Shown here piece after piece: positions 48,709 to 56,014 of a stretch of 64,000 bases of DNA. The DNA is taken from positions 222,315 to 286,314 of the forward strand of contig NZ_JACHWN010000008.1 in NCBI RefSeq assembly GCF_014191375.1, read 5' to 3'. Below the pieces are notes generated by a model. That model did no database searches and was not told the DNA's origin. It saw nothing but the letters and a program-made list of their open reading frames with translations. This DNA is from Mesorhizobium sp. RMAD-H1 (GTDB taxonomy: Bacteria; Pseudomonadota; Alphaproteobacteria; Rhizobiales; Rhizobiaceae). Numbering within the stretch: the stretch's first letter is position 1; every line of letters starts with the position of its first letter. A program made the position numbers and the translations under genes.

Positions 48709-48752
48709 GAAACATAAATTCTGTTTGATAGTCAATTCAGAATATATGTTCC
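48709..48752. promoter_or_regulatory. Divergent iolC/iolG operator
   Basis: A 15-base inverted repeat with 13 identities: GAAACATAAATTCTG (48709-48723) and CAGAATATATGTTCC (48738-48752), 14 bases apart. Each arm also resembles the GGAA-N6-TTCC motif reported for rhizobial IolR-type regulators. A smaller dyad GTTTC-N6-GAAAC overlaps the left arm (48698-48713). Confidence 0.55.
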
Positions 48753-48794
48753 GTTTCTGGCTCGAGGTGCTTTTCAGCGTTTTTGGAGGAGATC

Positions 48795-49784
48795 ATGGTT
48801 CGTTTCGGGTTGCTGGGGGCTGGCCGCATCGGCCAGATCCATGGAAGAAACATTGCGGCGTCGAAAAAGGCGGTGCTGGCGGCGATCGCCGATCCGATGG
48901 CGGGCGCGGCCGAATCGCTTGCCGAGGAAACGGGCGCATCGGTGCGCACGATGGACGAGATATTGGCGGCCGGCGATATCGACGCGGTGCTGATCGCCAC
49001 GCCGACGGACACGCATGCGGATTTCATCGACAGGGCGGCGCAGTCGGGCAAGGCGATCCTCTGCGAAAAGCCGGTCGATCTCTCCTCGGCGCGGATCGAG
49101 GAAACGCTGAAAGTGGTGGAGAAGTCGGGCGTGCCGCTGATGATCGGCTTCAACCGGCGATTCGATCCGAATTTCGCCGCCCTGCAGGCCCGCGTGGCCG
49201 GAGGTGCGGTCGGGACCGTGGAGATGGTCACCATCCTGTCGCGCGATCCGGCGCCGCCGCCGGTTTCCTATATCGAGCGTTCGGGCGGCCTGTTCCGCGA
49301 CATGATGATTCACGATTTCGACATGGCGCGCTTCCTCCTCGGCGAGGAGGTTACGGAAGTGCATGCCGTCGGCTCCTCGCTGGTCGATCCGGCGATCGGC
49401 AAGGCGGGCGACGTGGATACGGCGGCGGTGCTGCTCAAGACCGCTTCGGGCAAGATCTGCCAGATCTCGAACTCGCGCCGCGCCACCTATGGCTATGACC
49501 AGCGCATCGAGGTGCATGGGTCGGAGGGCATGATCTCGGCCGGCAATGTGCACGAGACGACCGTCCGGCTCGCGGCCAAGAACGGCATCACCGCCGATCC
49601 CGTGCAGAACTTCTTCCTGGAGCGCTATGCGGAGGCCTATGCCCGGGAAGTGGAAGCTTTCATCGATGCGATTGCCGAGGGGAGGAAACCGCGCCCGAAC
49701 GGCGAGGACGGGCTGGAAGCCCAGCGTCTTGCCGATGCCGCGACCACCGCGCACCAGACCGGCAAGCCGGTGAAACTCGGCTGA
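48795..49784 (+). CDS. iolG: myo-Inositol 2-dehydrogenase
   Basis: 329 residues from ATG 48795 with GGAGGA upstream. NAD-dependent oxidation of myo-inositol to scyllo-inosose, first step of the pathway. Gfo/Idh/MocA fold: GLLGAGRIGQIHGRNIA binds NAD, and the EKPVDLS lysine and DMMIHDFDMARFLLG segment form the active site. Divergent from iolCDE. Ends at a terminator shared with iolR. Confidence 0.9.
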   Translation: MVRFGLLGAGRIGQIHGRNIAASKKAVLAAIADPMAGAAESLAEETGASVRTMDEILAAGDIDAVLIATPTDTHADFIDRAAQSGKAILCEKPVDLSSARIEETLKVVEKSGVPLMIGFNRRFDPNFAALQARVAGGAVGTVEMVTILSRDPAPPPVSYIERSGGLFRDMMIHDFDMARFLLGEEVTEVHAVGSSLVDPAIGKAGDVDTAAVLLKTASGKICQISNSRRATYGYDQRIEVHGSEGMISAGNVHETTVRLAAKNGITADPVQNFFLERYAEAYAREVEAFIDAIAEGRKPRPNGEDGLEAQRLADAATTAHQTGKPVKLG

Positions 49785-49807
49785 TCCACCTCCTTGTTTC
49801 GCGATTG

Positions 49808-49836
49808 AAAAAAGGCGTTGTCTTCAGCGCCTTTTC
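49808..49836. terminator. Bidirectional terminator between iolG and iolR
   Basis: AAAAGGCG-10-base loop-CGCCTTTT, A/T-flanked on both sides, between the convergent genes. It touches the iolR stop codon. Confidence 0.75.
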
Positions 49837-50683
49837 ATTTCGTCCGGGTCCGTTCCTCGCCGACGGCGATGGCCAGCGCGAGCGCAAAGGCGATGCTCGC
49901 CGAAAGCGACCGGAAGCCTGCAAAATCGGCTTCCGCGATCTCGAACCAGTGCTTCGACAGCGGCACGAGCGGGCTGAAGGCGCTGTCGGTGATCGAGACG
50001 ACGGGAACGCCCGCCTGCGAGAGCACGCGCGCATGCTCCATGCTGGGTGCGGCATAGGGTGAGAAGGATATTGCAATCGCTGCGTCGCGCGAGGTCGCAA
50101 AGGACATCTGCTCGCTCTCGATGCCGAAGGGCGAGGAGACAAGCTGGTTGCGCACCTTCAGCTTGCCGAATGTGTAGGCAAGATAGGAGGCGATGGGAAA
50201 GGAGCGGCGCTGCGCCACGAGGAAGATGGTTTCGGCCGCCGCCAGTGCCTTGACCGCCTTTTCGAAAGCCTGGGTACCGATGGCGGAGGAGACGCTTTCG
50301 ACCGAATATTGCGCGGCGGCGATGACGCCGCCGAGGATCGCCGCGCTGGAATCGCGGCTGGCGTCGCTGCGCAGGGCCTGCAGTCTTTCGTCATAGGTGG
50401 AGGGGCGCTCGCGCAGACGCTCGCGGAAAACGGCTTGCAGATCGGAAAAGCCGGCATAGCCGATGCTCTGGGCAAAGCGCACCAGCGTGGAGGGCTGCAC
50501 ATGCGCGCGTGCGGCGATGCTCGCCGCCGTGCCGAACGCCATCTCGTCGGGATTATCCAGCGCGAAGGCGGCAACCTGCGAAAGACGCTTCGGAAAAAGG
50601 TTGCGCCGCTCCAGAATGCGCTCGCGCAGGCTATGGAAATTCTTTGGTGCGTCGCCCGTGTTGACGCCGTCGTTCATGTTCAT
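49835..50683 (-). CDS. iolR: RpiR-family repressor of inositol catabolism
   Basis: 282 residues from ATG 50683 (GGAGAG upstream). An N-terminal RpiR helix-turn-helix (FPKRLSQVAAFALDNPDEMA then ARAHVQPSTLVRFAQSIGYA) is followed by a SIS sugar-phosphate domain. In Sinorhizobium the RpiR protein IolR represses iol genes until an inositol intermediate accumulates. Position next to iolG and the matching operators support the same role here. Confidence 0.85.
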   Translation of the reverse strand: MNMNDGVNTGDAPKNFHSLRERILERRNLFPKRLSQVAAFALDNPDEMAFGTAASIAARAHVQPSTLVRFAQSIGYAGFSDLQAVFRERLRERPSTYDERLQALRSDASRDSSAAILGGVIAAAQYSVESVSSAIGTQAFEKAVKALAAAETIFLVAQRRSFPIASYLAYTFGKLKVRNQLVSSPFGIESEQMSFATSRDAAIAISFSPYAAPSMEHARVLSQAGVPVVSITDSAFSPLVPLSKHWFEIAEADFAGFRSLSASIAFALALAIAVGEERTRTK

Positions 50684-50803
50684 TCGTCTCTCCGCCTCGC
50701 CCGGCAGTTTTCGCATTCGATCGCCGCGCTGCCCAGTCGCATCCGCGAAAATCCTCTTCATGTCGAGGCTAAAATGCAGGTGCTTGACGGACTATGGCGG
50801 AAA

Positions 50804-50819
50804 TGGAATAAAAATTCCA
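50804..50819. promoter_or_regulatory. IolR operator (GGAA-N6-TTCC)
   Basis: TGGAAT-AAAA-ATTCCA, a perfect 16-base palindrome containing GGAA-N6-TTCC exactly. It lies between divergent iolR and the Gfo/Idh/MocA gene and could control both. Confidence 0.65.
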
Positions 50820-50875
50820 ATTATTATTGTCGCGGCTTAATTATTCTGAATCGACCGAAATCGGGAGGAAAAAGC

Positions 50876-51994
50876 ATGAAGAAGATCGGCGTCGGCCTAA
50901 TCGGCACGGGTTATATGGGCAAATGCCATGCCCTTGCCTGGAACGCCGTCAAGCCGGTCTTCGGCAATGTACCCGATATCGCCCTGGTTCATCTGGGCGA
51001 GGCGAATGAAGCGCTGGCGCATGCAAGGGCCACGGAATTCGGTTTCACCAAGGCATCGGGCGACTGGCGGAAGGTTATCGAGGATCCCGACGTGGACGTC
51101 GTCTCGGTGACGACGCCCAACAGCTTCCACGCCGAAATGGCGATCGCCGCGTTGCGGGCCGGCAAGCATCTGTGGTGCGAGAAGCCGATGGCGCCCGGGA
51201 TCGCGGATGCCGAGGCAATGCTGGAGGCGGCGCGGCAATCCGGCAGGACGGCCATTCTGGGCTACAACTATATCCAGAACCCGGCCATCCGCCATATCGG
51301 TCGGTTGCTCAGCGAGAATGCCATCGGCCGGATCAACCATCTCCGCGTCGAGATGGACGAGGATTTCATGGCCGATCCCGATGCGCCGTTCTCCTACAAG
51401 CACGAAGCTCGCTCCGGCTATGGCGCGCTCGATGATTTCGGTGTCCATCCGCTGTCGCTGGTCACCACGCTGCTCGGCCCGGTGGCAAGTGTGATGTGCG
51501 ACATGGCGAAGCCGCAGGAATGGCGGAAAACGGCCGAAGGGAGCGAGCGGGAGGTCGAGACCTATGATATCGCAAATGTACTGATCCGGCTGGAGACCGG
51601 CGCTTCCGGCACATTGCAGTTCAACCGCGCTGCCTGGGGGCGGAAGGGCCGCATTGCCCTGCAGATATTCGGCTCGCACGGCTCCATCCTGTTCGACCAG
51701 GAGCGGTTCAACGAGTTCCAGCTTTACCTCACCAGCGACCGCGGCACGGAGCAGGGGTTCCGCACCATCCTCACGGCGCCGGAGCACGAGCCCTATGGGC
51801 GGTTCATCCCGGCGCCGGGCCACGGACTCGGCTTCAATGATCTGAAGATCATCGAATGCCGGGAACTGATCCGCCGCATGTCGGGCGACGATGACGCGCA
51901 TGTCATCGATTTCGAGAAAGGATATCGGATCGAGCGCACGGTTCACGCCATGGCGCGTTCGTTTCATGAAAGACGCTGGGTGAATAGCGCCTGA
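50876..51994 (+). CDS. Gfo/Idh/MocA-family dehydrogenase (inositol-related)
   Basis: 372 residues with GGGAGG before the ATG. NAD(P)-binding motif GLIGTGYMGKCHALAW, catalytic-lysine motif CEKPMAPG and the DDFGVHPLSLVTTLLG active-site helix. Longer than IolG, and the C-terminal EPYGRFIPAPGHGLGFNDLK block is typical of a sister clade that acts on scyllo- or chiro-inositol or related cyclitols. Divergent from iolR, with an IolR-type operator between. Confidence 0.82.
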   Translation: MKKIGVGLIGTGYMGKCHALAWNAVKPVFGNVPDIALVHLGEANEALAHARATEFGFTKASGDWRKVIEDPDVDVVSVTTPNSFHAEMAIAALRAGKHLWCEKPMAPGIADAEAMLEAARQSGRTAILGYNYIQNPAIRHIGRLLSENAIGRINHLRVEMDEDFMADPDAPFSYKHEARSGYGALDDFGVHPLSLVTTLLGPVASVMCDMAKPQEWRKTAEGSEREVETYDIANVLIRLETGASGTLQFNRAAWGRKGRIALQIFGSHGSILFDQERFNEFQLYLTSDRGTEQGFRTILTAPEHEPYGRFIPAPGHGLGFNDLKIIECRELIRRMSGDDDAHVIDFEKGYRIERTVHAMARSFHERRWVNSA

Positions 51995-52009
51995 AGGCGG
52001 GCGGTTTTT

Positions 52010-52348
52010 CTAGTTTTTAGTCCGGATCGCCCCGGTCTCCGGACCGTTTTTCGCCATCATCGTAGGGTTTGCGTCTTCGTGCTCCTCGCGGATGGTGATC
52101 TGCAGCTCGTCATTCGCATCGATTTCCCAAAAGATGGCAGCGTCGCGCTCCATGATTTCGGGGTCCACTTCGACGCATTTGCCATAGACGCGCGTGTTTT
52201 CCGCCGCGAGATTGCGGATTGCGGGTTTCAGTTCCGTTTCGCACGTTGCGACCGTCTCATAGGAGACGGTTGGCGCGGGTTGCTCGTGGCATACGGCCAG
52301 ATCGTTGGAGCATGTAACCAACAGCATAATCGCAGCCAACTGTTGCAT
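52010..52348 (-). CDS. Small exported protein, EcfG-controlled
   Basis: 112 residues. A short hydrophobic N-terminus (QQLAAIMLLVTC) looks like a signal peptide. The mature part has four cysteines (CSNDLAVC, ATCETE, YGKCVE) and an acidic C-terminal half. AAGGAG lies seven bases before the ATG. An exact EcfG promoter ends about 24 bases upstream. I do not recognise the family; context makes it a stress-induced periplasmic protein. Confidence 0.7.
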   Translation of the reverse strand: MQQLAAIMLLVTCSNDLAVCHEQPAPTVSYETVATCETELKPAIRNLAAENTRVYGKCVEVDPEIMERDAAIFWEIDANDELQITIREEHEDANPTMMAKNGPETGAIRTKN

Positions 52349-52371
52349 GGCCTGTCTCCTTCGACGACATC

Positions 52372-52397
52372 AACGGAGAAAAGTGAAAGATAGTTCC
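52372..52397 (-). promoter_or_regulatory. EcfG promoter of the small exported protein
   Basis: Minus strand GGAAC (52397-52393), 17-base spacer, CGTT (52375-52372). The transcript would start near 52365, 17 bases before the start codon. Confidence 0.75.
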
Positions 52398-52505
52398 GTC
52401 TGCTGTCCAAGGCGCTGCTAATGTAGCTATGCATATAGGTAGGCACGTTCGTATGTATAAGATGCTGCTGTCGGAATAAAAACTTTAAGGAAGTTCATTT
52501 TTTCC

Positions 52506-52530
52506 GGAACTTTTCGTTTCCGGACGCGTT
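52506..52530 (+). promoter_or_regulatory. EcfG promoter of the orphan small RNA
   Basis: GGAAC (52506-52510), 16-base spacer, CGTT (52527-52530), an exact match. It points away from the exported-protein gene into a stretch without a credible gene. Confidence 0.75.
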
Positions 52531-52536
52531 TTTCGG

Positions 52537-52708
52537 GCATTCGGTACCTGGCGGACCCCGCCCCCCTCGAAATGCCAGGTACCGGGACCGCAAGTCATTC
52601 CCCTAACGCTTGCGGTCAATCGCGCACTGCCATGGGATGCACAGGTCCTGATATCGACAGTGTGCAATTAGCGATCGTCATGGGTCCAGCCCGTGGCGAT
52701 CTTTTTTT
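52537..52708 (+). ncRNA. EcfG-dependent small RNA (GsrN-like in logic)
   Basis: About 172 nt between the EcfG promoter and a perfect terminator. Stem-loop 1: CGGTACCTGGC (52542-52552) pairs exactly with 52574-52584 around a 21-base loop containing CCCCGCCCCCC. Stem-loop 2: GACCGCAAG (52586-52594) pairs with CTTGCGGTC (52609-52617), loop TCATTCCCCTAACG. Both loops can pair with Shine-Dalgarno sequences. An open frame from 52572 has no ribosome site and runs through the terminator, so I read this as non-coding. The 3' end overlaps no gene; the antisense kinase ends 10 bases beyond. Confidence 0.7.
52673..52708 (+). terminator. Intrinsic terminator of the EcfG small RNA
   Basis: GATCG-t-CATGGG, loop tccag, CCCGTG-g-CGATC, then seven T. 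The stem is long with one mismatch and one G-U pair. On the minus strand there is no T tract, so it serves the plus-strand transcript only. Confidence 0.85.
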
Positions 52709-52717
52709 GTTTGCGGT

Positions 52718-53830
52718 TCAGAGATCGAACTGGGAGCGGGGGACGTCGAGCGAATAGCTGACGCCGTTCGGCTCTATATGATAGGTGGAGGTCCCGTTGA
52801 CGGAGATCGGCACGATGCGTTCCAGAACCGCGCTGCCGAAGCGGGCATTGAGGTCGGTCTCCTTGAAGGAACCGGGAACCCTCTCGTCCCATTTGATCAC
52901 CAGCGACATCCTTTCAGTCCCGATGTTTTCGAGCTTGCCCGATATCGCGATAGTGCCCTGGCCGTTCGACAACGCGCCATAGGAGGTCGAATTGACGATC
53001 AGTTCATGGAGCGCAAGGCCGATGTGCAGGGCCGCGCCGGGGAAGATGTAGGGATCGTCCCCGGAGAGGGTGAAACGCGGGTCGGAGACGTCGACATATT
53101 TCTGCATCTGCGAGCGGACGAGTTCGCGGAACTGGGCGCCCCGCCAGTTCGAGTCGGTCACCAGATCCTGGGAATAGGAGAGCGACTGCACACGGCCGCG
53201 GAACTTGAAGAGGAAGTCGTCGACCGTGCCGGTGAAGCGCGCCGTCTGCATGGCTATGCTCTGGATGATGGCCAGCAGGTTCTTGGAGCGGTGGCTAACC
53301 TCCCGCAGCAGGGTCTTGAGAACCTGCTCGCGCCGTTTCAGCTCGGTTATGTCCACAGCCGTCGTCACCACGCCGATCGTGGCGTTATCATCGTCTCGGT
53401 CGCAATCGATCGAAAGCTCGAACCAGCGAAGCTGATCGCCATGGGGCACGGCGATCTCCACGCTCTGCGGTTCACCCGTCTCCAGCACGGAACGCTTGGC
53501 GACACCCAGCTTGGCCGCCATGGATTCCTGCATCAGCTCCTGGTCATAGACCCCGACATGCCACACATCCACCCATATATCCGGCAGGTTTTCAGCCCAG
53601 ACATAAGCCAGATCGGCTGTCTGATAGAGCACGCAGACATTGCTGTTGCGGATTGCCCGCAACAGGGAACGCAGTCTACTGCCTTCTTGAAGGTCAGGCT
53701 GGGTAGGGAGCTGGCTCATCATGTCTTGCATTGTTGCCGGAGACACATTGGAGTACCGATGAAACTTTCCAAAGCCGGATAAAGTCAAGGCGGCCCGTTC
53801 TCGCGCGGGCCACTCCGGAACTTTCAGCAT
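52718..53830 (-). CDS. PAS-HWE/HisKA_2 sensor histidine kinase
   Basis: About 370 residues if started at ATG 53830; ATG 53731 is an alternative. The open frame extends to 54172, but that part runs antiparallel-free through the DUF1328 gene in another frame and is not conserved-looking. An N-terminal PAS fold ends VVTTAVDITELKRRE. The phospho-acceptor is the His in VSHRSKNLLAIIQSIAMQTA, typical of HWE-like kinases, and the ATPase N-box is LALHELIVNSTSYGALS. Kinases of this class phosphorylate PhyR. It lies downstream of the EcfG-driven DUF1328 gene. Confidence 0.82.
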   Translation of the reverse strand: MLKVPEWPARERAALTLSGFGKFHRYSNVSPATMQDMMSQLPTQPDLQEGSRLRSLLRAIRNSNVCVLYQTADLAYVWAENLPDIWVDVWHVGVYDQELMQESMAAKLGVAKRSVLETGEPQSVEIAVPHGDQLRWFELSIDCDRDDDNATIGVVTTAVDITELKRREQVLKTLLREVSHRSKNLLAIIQSIAMQTARFTGTVDDFLFKFRGRVQSLSYSQDLVTDSNWRGAQFRELVRSQMQKYVDVSDPRFTLSGDDPYIFPGAALHIGLALHELIVNSTSYGALSNGQGTIAISGKLENIGTERMSLVIKWDERVPGSFKETDLNARFGSAVLERIVPISVNGTSTYHIEPNGVSYSLDVPRSQFDL

Positions 53831-53842
53831 CGGTTTTACGTT
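53817..53842 (+). promoter_or_regulatory. Antisense EcfG promoter match
   Basis: GGAAC (53817-53821), 17-base spacer, CGTT (53839-53842). It points against the kinase and DUF1328 genes and overlaps the proposed kinase start. It may be a chance match or drive an antisense RNA over DUF1328. Confidence 0.3.
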
Positions 53843-53907
53843 GCCCTCGGCCGAACCGCAATGTCTGCGGGGCGGCCGCCCCGTCGCTCCCATCTCCCCT
53901 TGATTGC

Positions 53908-54072
53908 TCAGGCCCGCCTGATGAAACTTGCCACCAGCGATATGACCAGAAGGGCAAGAAAGACGAAGAATAGTATCTGGGCAATACCTGCCGAAGCACC
54001 GGCGATGCCGCCAAAACCAAGTGCGCCGGCCACCAGCGCCACGACCAGGAAAACAAGTGCATAATAGAGCAT
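53908..54072 (-). CDS. DUF1328 (YtjA-like) small membrane protein
   Basis: 54 residues, read directly from the minus strand: starts [20 protein letters not shown], contains [15 protein letters not shown], and ends SFIRRA. Two transmembrane helices and Gly/Ala-rich turn are the DUF1328 pattern. AGGAGG lies six bases before the ATG. An exact EcfG promoter ends about 30 bases upstream. DUF1328 genes are recurrent members of general stress response regulons. Function unknown. Confidence 0.88.
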   Translation of the reverse strand: MLYYALVFLVVALVAGALGFGGIAGASAGIAQILFFVFLALLVISLVASFIRRA

Positions 54073-54102
54073 TTCCTACCTCCTCTTCGTTCGTCCCAAC
54101 GA

Positions 54103-54127
54103 AACGTCGCGGGGGAGGATAGGTTCC
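54103..54127 (-). promoter_or_regulatory. EcfG promoter of DUF1328 / kinase unit
   Basis: Minus strand GGAAC (54127-54123), 16-base spacer, CGTT (54106-54103). Transcript start near 54097, 25 bases before the DUF1328 ATG. Confidence 0.8.
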
Positions 54128-54205
54128 TTTTCTCTGCGTCCCTTTCTTCTCTTCCCGTGCTTCCCCGGGCATCCCAGTGCCCGGGGAAGCAGCGGTTCAC
54201 GCTAT

Positions 54206-55000
54206 TCATGCCGCTACTTTCGAACTCTCCTCGAAGAAAAGCGCCTGGCTGATCAGCGCCTTCACCATTTCCGGGTTGAATGGCTTGGTGACGAGGAAGG
54301 TCGGTTCCGGCCGCTCACCGGTGAGCAATCTCTCGGGGAATGCGGTGACGAAGATCACAGGGATGGTGTCCTTCTGCAGGATATCGTTGACCGCATCGAT
54401 ACCTGAGCTGCCATCGGCAAGCTGGATATCGGCGAGCACCATGCGCGGCTTGGTGGATTTGTAGAGTTCGAGTGCTTCATCCCGGGTACGTGCGATACCG
54501 ACGACCTCATGGCCGAGGCTCTCGACCATCTGTTCGATATCCATGGCGATCAGCGGCTCGTCCTCGATGATCATGATCCTCGTGGCCACCTGACGCGAGA
54601 TTTCGAGCGAGGCGCTGGCAAGCAGGGACGAAAACTCCTCTTCGCTGACGTTGAGGACTTCGGCCGCTTCCTGCTCGCTGAAGCCTTCCACTGAAACCAG
54701 CAGGAAGGCCTGTCTCGCCTTCGGGGCGACCACGGAGAGATTGGCGGCGGCGCGGGCCTCCCATGCAAATTCGGAGGTGGGTTCGGGAACACGGACCGTT
54801 GTGGATTCGAACATGTTGGAGAAAAGCCGATAGAGACCGATCCGGTCCGACGACGTTTCGGGGAAAATGGAAACATCCGCAATAAGTGCTTCCAGGGTCG
54901 CTGCCACATAGGCATCCCCTGATGTTTGCGACCCGGTCACAGCACGAGAATAACGGCGCAGATAAGGAAGATGCGGCGCGATACGCGTCGATAATGACAT
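54206..55000 (-). CDS. phyR: General stress response anti-anti-sigma regulator PhyR
   Basis: 264 residues. The N-terminal part (to about residue 135) mimics an ECF sigma factor (LPYLRRYSRAVTGSQTSGDAY, with a region-4-like EQEAAEVLNVSEEEF). The C-terminal receiver has acidic pair in IIEDEPLIAMD, phospho-Asp D191 in VLADIQLADG, Thr in VTAFP and Lys in TKPF. When phosphorylated, PhyR binds NepR and frees EcfG. It has its own EcfG promoter, giving positive feedback. Confidence 0.96.
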   Translation of the reverse strand: MSLSTRIAPHLPYLRRYSRAVTGSQTSGDAYVAATLEALIADVSIFPETSSDRIGLYRLFSNMFESTTVRVPEPTSEFAWEARAAANLSVVAPKARQAFLLVSVEGFSEQEAAEVLNVSEEEFSSLLASASLEISRQVATRIMIIEDEPLIAMDIEQMVESLGHEVVGIARTRDEALELYKSTKPRMVLADIQLADGSSGIDAVNDILQKDTIPVIFVTAFPERLLTGERPEPTFLVTKPFNPEMVKALISQALFFEESSKVAA

Positions 55001-55053
55001 GTCTTTGAGCTCCCTTCAGACCCGTAAATGAAGTTACGGTACAGCCGTTGCGA

Positions 55054-55078
55054 AACGCAACACGGGAAAAAAAGTTCC
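55054..55078 (-). promoter_or_regulatory. EcfG promoter of phyR
   Basis: Minus strand GGAAC (55078-55074), 16-base spacer, CGTT (55057-55054), about 54 bases before the phyR ATG. Only nine bases separate it from the promoter-like sequence of nepR on the other strand. Confidence 0.82.
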
Positions 55079-55087
55079 GACCGTGCT

Positions 55088-55112
55088 GGAACTTTTCAGG
55101 CATCCAAACATT
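55088..55112 (+). promoter_or_regulatory. EcfG-like promoter of nepR-ecfG
   Basis: GGAAC (55088-55092), 16-base spacer, CATT (55109-55112): one base from consensus in the -10. Autoregulation of nepR-ecfG by EcfG is common in Hyphomicrobiales; the weaker -10 may set a lower level than phyR. Confidence 0.55.
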
Positions 55113-55173
55113 ATGATCCAAAAATGCGGCATAAAGGTGCAGCACATTTCAATGAAGAATGGCTGGGTTGAAT

Positions 55174-55395
55174 ATGACTGAAAAATCCAATCTTCGTCCG
55201 AGAGCGGGCCACGGCGGGGCTGGCGAGGCTCGTTCTTCCCGCCGGGACGAATTGGGCCCCAACAGCGAGATCGGCTCGAAGCTGAGGGCTCTCTATAGCT
55301 CGATACAGGAAGAAACCATTCCCGACAGGTTTCTCGACCTCCTCGAAAGACTCGATCAGGCAGAGCGGGATCGCTCCGGCGAGTCCGGTCAATGA
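55174..55395 (+). CDS. nepR: Anti-sigma factor NepR
   Basis: About 73 residues (ATG 55174; ATG 55159 is possible, both with weak ribosome sites). The conserved NepR core is IGSKLRALYSSIQEETIPDR followed by FLDLLERLDQAE; the N-terminus is basic and disordered. NepR holds EcfG inactive until phosphorylated PhyR captures it. Its stop overlaps the ecfG start by 4 bases, coupling their translation. Confidence 0.93.
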   Translation: MTEKSNLRPRAGHGGAGEARSSRRDELGPNSEIGSKLRALYSSIQEETIPDRFLDLLERLDQAERDRSGESGQ

Positions 55396-55970
55396 GCCGC
55401 ATACAGGGGAGTAGCATTGTGGGTGAAGGTTCGACCGAGTTCAAAAGAGATCTTCTCGCGGCGCTTCCCAGCTTGCGGGCTTTCGCGGTCTCGCTGATCG
55501 GCCAGCAGGACAGGGCCGACGATCTCGTGCAGGACACGATCATGAAGGCGTGGGCCAAGCAGGAGTCCTTCGAGATGGGCACCAATATCAAGGCCTGGCT
55601 CTTCACCATCCTGCGCAACGAGTTCTACAGCCAGATGCGCAAGCGCGGGCGCGAGGTCCAGGACAGCGAGGGGACATTCACCAGTCAGCTCGCCGTTCAT
55701 CCCGCGCAATACGGCGCCCTCGACCTGCAGGATTTCCGCAAGGCGCTCGATCAGCTGCCTGCCGACCAACGCGAGGCGATCATCCTGATCGGCGCTTCCG
55801 GCTTTGCCTATGAGGAAGCGGCCGAGATATGCGGTTGCGCGGTGGGCACCATCAAGAGCCGCGTCAGCCGTGCCCGCACCCGGCTGCAGGAACTGCTGGG
55901 TGTCAGCGGCGAATCCGATTATGGCCCCGACGCCACATCCGCACCCACGACAACCCGTTCGTTCGCCTGA
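55392..55970 (+). CDS. ecfG: General stress response sigma factor EcfG
   Basis: 192 residues, ECF sigma factor of the EcfG/ECF15 group. Region 2 is LPSLRAFAVSLIGQQDRADDL through AWLFTILRNEFYSQMRK. Region 4 is LPADQREAIILIGASGFAYE through VGTIKSRVSRARTRL. It recognises GGAAC-N16/17-CGTT, the motif repeated through this locus. The C-terminal tail (SDYGPDATSAPTTTRSFA) is low complexity. Confidence 0.96.
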   Translation: MSRIQGSSIVGEGSTEFKRDLLAALPSLRAFAVSLIGQQDRADDLVQDTIMKAWAKQESFEMGTNIKAWLFTILRNEFYSQMRKRGREVQDSEGTFTSQLAVHPAQYGALDLQDFRKALDQLPADQREAIILIGASGFAYEEAAEICGCAVGTIKSRVSRARTRLQELLGVSGESDYGPDATSAPTTTRSFA

Positions 55971-56014
55971 CTTTGCTTGACCCGGAGCGGCTTACGGACT
56001 GGCCGAAAGTTGCT

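Noticed and set aside
52572..52757. 61-codon open frame across the candidate small RNA
   Set aside because: No ribosome site, runs through the terminator into antisense of the kinase gene, and contains no recognisable domain.
53831..54172. N-terminal extension of the PAS-HWE kinase frame to 54172
   Set aside because: It overlaps the DUF1328 gene and its promoter in another frame and reads Arg/Gly/Cys-rich without a domain.
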